Source of the DNA: Priapulus caudatus
Lineage: Eukaryota > Priapulida > Priapulimorpha > Priapulimorphida > Priapulidae
Length of the DNA: 24,320 nucleotides
Direction: 5' to 3'
NCBI RefSeq assembly: GCF_000485595.1
Contig: NW_014577188.1
Span: 406,733 to 431,052, forward strand
The position numbers and the translations under genes are program-made. This document shows positions 13,101 to 19,100 of this stretch, in pieces. A model generated the notes under the pieces. The model searched no databases and was not told the DNA's origin. It worked only from the letters and a program-made list of their open reading frames with translations. Position 1 is the stretch's first letter. Every line of letters starts with the position of its first letter.

Positions 13101-16100
13101 AGTGCTGGTCCATCTTCCTGTGATCCAACACACATGACAACCAATTCACAACCATAAAGCAATGTGGTGGTGTGATCAATGACTTTTTAAACCCACGAGA
13201 ATATTAAGCTAGGGTATTCTTCCTTAGACAAAGAACTATATACAGTATTAACTATGATGAGATGCGTTTTGATCCAACATATGCACATGTGATAAACTAA
13301 TCATCACATTACATGCAGCATATTAAAGTTAAGTGGGTTGTATAATCAATTATTCCAAAACAAGGTGGTGTTCCAGATTTCCACATTGAATCAGCTCATT
13401 ATTATTATAAGCATTAGCATCATGCACACATTAGTTTATTACACACATGCAATTACCTCAAGCAGGTAGCTGAGATTCATAGCTGGAGAAAACTGAAATG
13501 AGCCACCAGGTGCATCGTTTTCACGCACGACAACCTTCACCTGCCTAGCATTCTCTCGTAGCTTCTGATTGGCTGGCTGTACACTTATGAGATTTACTGT
13601 AATTTCTTCATCTGTTTCAGGCACATTGTCCGGCATGATTTTTATGTTGATATATCCCATATTTGAACCTGTAATATCATGCTTTAAGTATAGTATGTTT
13701 TTGGGGAGATAACCACAAGCATGATTTATACACGTTGTTTGGGTGTAACACATTTACACTCATTTACTAACAGCATATTCTTTACATTGGATTTTTGCCC
13801 ATTGTAGTTTTCATTGTGGCAATTACTAATCACACCAGTATGACTAGTGTAGCTAATAATGCCAAACCTGCATCAACAATTAACGCCACAGAACAGATAC
13901 CTAGAAGGCCAATTTTTGCATATCCTTAAAGTGACCCATATACATAGGTTTGAATGCATATCTGTCACTACACATTTATCTCACATGTTATGACTGAATG
14001 TGTATGCTGATCAATTTGCCACTGAATAAAAAGCTCGTACATCACCTTACCAGATTTAATCAGTACAGTGCCATTTCTGTTGCCATTGTCCTTTGATGTA
14101 CTGCGCCCATCCTTATCTTGTGAGCTATGAGAGCGCCACACAACATATGCGTCACCTGCTAATCCTTCTCTTGACACTTCCAGGGGGACCTTTCCAAGCA
14201 GAGTAAAATTTATTACCAGAAATTAGCAAAAAGTCTGCATGCACCAGTCTGTTAAACGAAATGAATATTTTGTGAGGTGATGTTGCAAACCAATTTTTGC
14301 ATATTGCATTAGAGTAGTAACAGGGCCATATTTTGACTAGTGACAAATCTTGTTCAGTGAGTCTATCAGTGGTCACCATTGCTTAACATACCATCAAGGG
14401 CTTGTCATCCGGTTCATTAACATAAATTGTCTCTACTGATGTAAACCCTATTTCTCCATTGGCGAGGGCAGCAGGCACAGGAATTGATGCTCTATCTTTG
14501 TGACCGATTCGCGGACTTAGAGACCCAGGAACTGGAGGCACACCTGTATATAAAGACCTTATTTGTTTTATATTCATACAGTAATTACTCTACTATAAGT
14601 ATGCAAATAATCTCAATGCAGAAGTATTCAGAATAAGCCATCTAGTCCTTGATTTGTAGTACTCTACACCCATTGCATTTCACCGAGCTTGATTAATAAC
14701 ACGTAAAATGTTATGAAACAAAAATGTGGTAAACTACATATTGAAACCGTTTTAAATGAACGTACGCGACGCTCTCGAGAGCGTGACATCAAATCTGCCA
14801 CCAACACGCAGAAAAGCAGTGTCCATGATTGGAATTGTGAAGATTGTACTTGTCTGGCCATCGGCTAGCACAATAGGTGAAGCAGCATGGCAACCAGAGC
14901 ATGCAAATGTACCTAGCACTCCTGCAATATTAAACAGACTTAGATGCAAATATCTAATTGCATATGGTATATTACTTATTAACGTTCAATTATATAGTTT
15001 TAATCGGATGTTATAGTAGACGAAAACGCATAGTTTATTCTGATTAACAGTTAGCATGCAAGCTATAGCTTGTTTTTGACAATGCCATGTTTATATTATG
15101 TCACACAAATATATTGTGATTGTGTTCTTTTTAAACGGACAACCTTACATAGAACTTCCATGCAAAGACAACAAGCATATTAAACATTTTATTTTTGCAA
15201 CAATAAAGGCAATTTTGCAGATAAAAGGTTAACTTGACAAAAACTTACCAGATTCTGTTTTGTCCGTATTGTGGTCTGGGTAATAATCAGCCACAAAGTC
15301 GACAGAGATGTTCCCAAAGCTTCCACCACCTCTCACAAGCAGAAGTGACAGATGTCTCACTGTTGCAGCCTGTCATGATTAATATATAAAGAACTCTTAC
15401 ATCATACCATTATGCAATAGATGCCACCATGGCACTCAACAGGATATTCTCAGTACATAATTATCAACTGAAAATACTAATTACCGTGTTCAATGTTTGC
15501 AATGAGTTTGGCCCAAATTCCACCAGTCCATGGGCATCATCACTATCCAAGACAAACAGTGATGTCTCAGATGGGTTTTGAAGCCTAGCACCACCTGTTA
15601 CACTTCCCGGCAACAGCCTCACGAGAAAATGCTCTGCTGGCTCTGGTTGACTGTCCTGATTAACGCTGAACCGTATTACTTTTTCCTTCTCGCCTACAAC
15701 AAAAGTTATAATTTTATATGATGTTGTAAAGTGAATACATCAAGAATTTTCGGTCAGTGGTTAAAGAGACAAATCTAGTCTACAAAAATCTTCTTACACA
15801 TAACAATGATTTCAGAGATAAGATTGAAGCTAGTGAAACCCTTCAATTCGCATAGTTAAGATAACAAATTAAAAATAATAAGAGCCTATAAATATTAGAT
15901 GTAAACTTAACACATTCTGACCTTCATAGAACGTCAGCCTTCCTCCGGTCGGGTTCATGTCTGCACTGACTGGATCATTGTCGTTATCAGTTCTGATCAC
16001 CTCCCACTGAACGGTCACTGTACCAAATGAGCCACCTCCGCGCAGAACAGTCAACTCGACGGACGGTGCGCTATCCTCGCTCACGGTCAGTGCTGGAGAT

Positions 16101-19100
16101 TTACCGGTCACTGGCGACAGGAAACTCAGGACACCATTGTGATCATCATTGGATTTAATGATAACGTTCATCTTGCTGGGTTCCGCTATGACTGCATCTC
16201 CACCAGGATGGGATAGCATGACCTTGTATTATCAATTAAAAGCTTTCATTTAACAAAGTATCTAATCAAAAATTAATAGTAATGAAAATCGAGGTTTTTA
16301 TGATGAAATTTTTCTTTCAATATCAGGCTTTAATTGCTGAAAAAGGTTAGCGACAAAAATTTGAGTTCATCGTAACACTGGAAAACTGTAGTAGTATCCT
16401 GGGGGCCGTTGTCAGAAACAAAATTAGTCTTAACATTAGTCTTAACATTAACTTCCACTCGTAAACCGTTGACAGAAACATCGTAATGTTACGAAAATGA
16501 AAAATCCTCGGAAATTTCCTCCTAACATTACGAGAGCCCAGACCCTCTCGTAACTTTAATATTAAGATGAAAATAACACATTTAGACTAAGAATTACAAT
16601 TATAGTGATATTAGATTGTATATTAATGAGTAATATGGGTGTTTTTCTTGAAAAACACGTCACAAACATTAATTATCTACCGTCGTAAAACAAAACACAA
16701 CATTTACAATTTGGCGTATGGCATTTGTTCTCGTTTTAAATACTTTTACACTGACCACGACTCTCGCGTCTCGTATTACAGTGTGAGAATTTGTCTTGTT
16801 GTGCAGAATAAATTCAAGACCGTGTCATTTTTCATCAAATAATATTTATATGTGGTTAGCCATCATAATATGCATAAATTATTGTGATGTACAATAAATG
16901 TGTATGAATTTGAATTTTGTGATCGATTCTCATCCAATCAGCAGCCAGGCTTGTGACATCAAATTATGAAGTTCCTGTTATCGTGAGTTTCCTAATAGCT
17001 GCGATGTGTTTCTGTCAACACTCCTCTCGTAACATTAACATTAGTCGTAAGTGTTATCTTAGCATTACCATTAGCATTAACTTTACGATGTTTCTGACAA
17101 CGGCCCCCTAAGCATTATCATCTATTCCTACCTTGAAATTCTCTGCATTCTCTGGTATGTCATCTTTTAAAATGGTGACGCGAAATTTCTGACGCGTAAC
17201 TCCGCCGCTGAACGTCAGGCTTTGGTTGCGTGCTATGTAATCAAGTCCTTCGTGCGCACTGCCTGCTATCACACTCAGTAAGACAGACGCACCGCCTTGC
17301 ACGGGGCCGGTTGGAGTGACACCATCCATTTCCAGTCCTCTAAGAACGTCGATTTCGATATCGTGCGTTCCACCCAGCTCGTCAACAGCAAACGTAGACT
17401 GTGCAAACCGCAATGGAGCATCATTGGCGCTGATGATGATTGGCACTTCGGTCTTGTTGGCGGCAGGATTGATTGACGCACCACCGGACGCGGAGTTTAG
17501 TACGACGCGGAAGGTTTCGGTGTTCTCCGGAAGGTCGTCAGGTTGGACATACAGTGTGAGCAGCAAGTTCTTCTCCCCAGCACGAAACAAGATGCTACCC
17601 TGGGCGGGCGATATGTCGTCTGCCACATCCTCACTGCCATCTTCTGCAAACACCTACACCAAAACAAGATTCTACTTACAAACAAATTAACAGGAAAAAA
17701 CCACAGACATAAAGGGACTGGGTACAAACAAGTCCAAGCCTATACTAGAGCTATAAAATTTTAAAAGGCAAATTAATATATACTCCATTTTATGTATGCT
17801 ACCACGTGAAATATTGACAGAGATTGGGTTATTTCTTATATAGCACAACTTTAATCCCATATTTAATATCATAATTACTGCTCTGTTATTGTTCTAACAA
17901 TGAACTTTATCTAACAATGAACAATTTACATCAAATAGAGTACTACGACTACTATACAACTACCGTACTCTTCTGATTAAATAATTGATTCGTTTGTTGC
18001 ACAGTAGGGTTATGACTCAGAACACGGAATAACAAAACTGTTCGTTACCACGCTGCTATGACTAACTGCACACGCCGAACAGTCTCATTAATAAATTAAG
18101 GTAAAATCAATTGATGCTGATTACCGGTCAATGGAACACTGTACAAGTAAGACTACAATCCCGATTCTGGAGCAGGCTCGGCGTAAAAAGCACATACGTA
18201 GCACATGGCCTATGAAAATTGTACCTTTGTAAATTTTTTAAATTGCAATTTTGTACTCCACTACAATTTTTATTCTGCAGATAACACAAATAGATTATAG
18301 AGATTTATTAGAAATATTACAATGATATATGCAACTACCTTTGATATAGTACATAATACATATCATAATCTTGGTATTAAACATAATATATATATATATA
18401 TATATATCAGAAGTAGATAATAGGGAATTCCCTATTATTTACTTCTGATATATATGTATATAGACCAATTATTAGTTTTGAAATTAATATATTTTTTTAT
18501 AATGTTTAATATTCAGTACAAGTATACTCCCGTGGATATATCTATTACTGATCTATATAAACACACAGCCATGGAGAACTAGGTAAAAAGCCTGTACAAT
18601 AGTATCGCATGATAGTAGCAATGTATCCATAGAGAGATTTGGCGCTTCACCTGAACTACCAGGTTCCATAGTAGGTCACATAGTTACACTCCACCTGTAA
18701 GCAACCTGGAGTCTGTATAACCTCATTAACTCAATGAGTTGAGTACTGTATATTGTAATTAATTCTACACCAACAGATCAATTATTGACACCACCACTAC
18801 GATGCAATCACGTACTCCTGCTGCAGTGAATGACCCTCTTCATCCAACATGTTGTTTTGAGATACAGTTGCTTAGGGATGTAGTGCGTATTTATATTCTT
18901 AAATTTCTGCTTACTGCTTGCTAGAGGCGAAATGTTTCTTTGTGGAACAGCTATAAATTATCTACTTTTTGTAGAAACTACAAAACTCGAAAAATTTCCA
19001 ATTCTAGAATGGTGTTTTGTTCTATTGGCGATATAGAATATAAATATGGCTTTTATGGCTTTATGGAATATAACCCAGTTGTATATTAAAGTTTCATTAA

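Larger units (their letters stand above)
10593..13236. repeat. clean copy of the duplicated segment (exons 18-13)
   Basis: Partner of 7607-10340. All six exons in it are open and phase-compatible with exons 12 and 19, so this is the copy to trust. Its introns contain a (TG)n-like stretch near 11603-11650 and otherwise ordinary AT-rich sequence. Confidence 0.9.

Noticed and set aside
7607-13236. A real tandem duplication of six exons giving extra Calx-beta domains
   Set aside because: The first copy is broken by scattered one-base indels also in its introns, abuts a placeholder gap, and is not needed for frame continuity.
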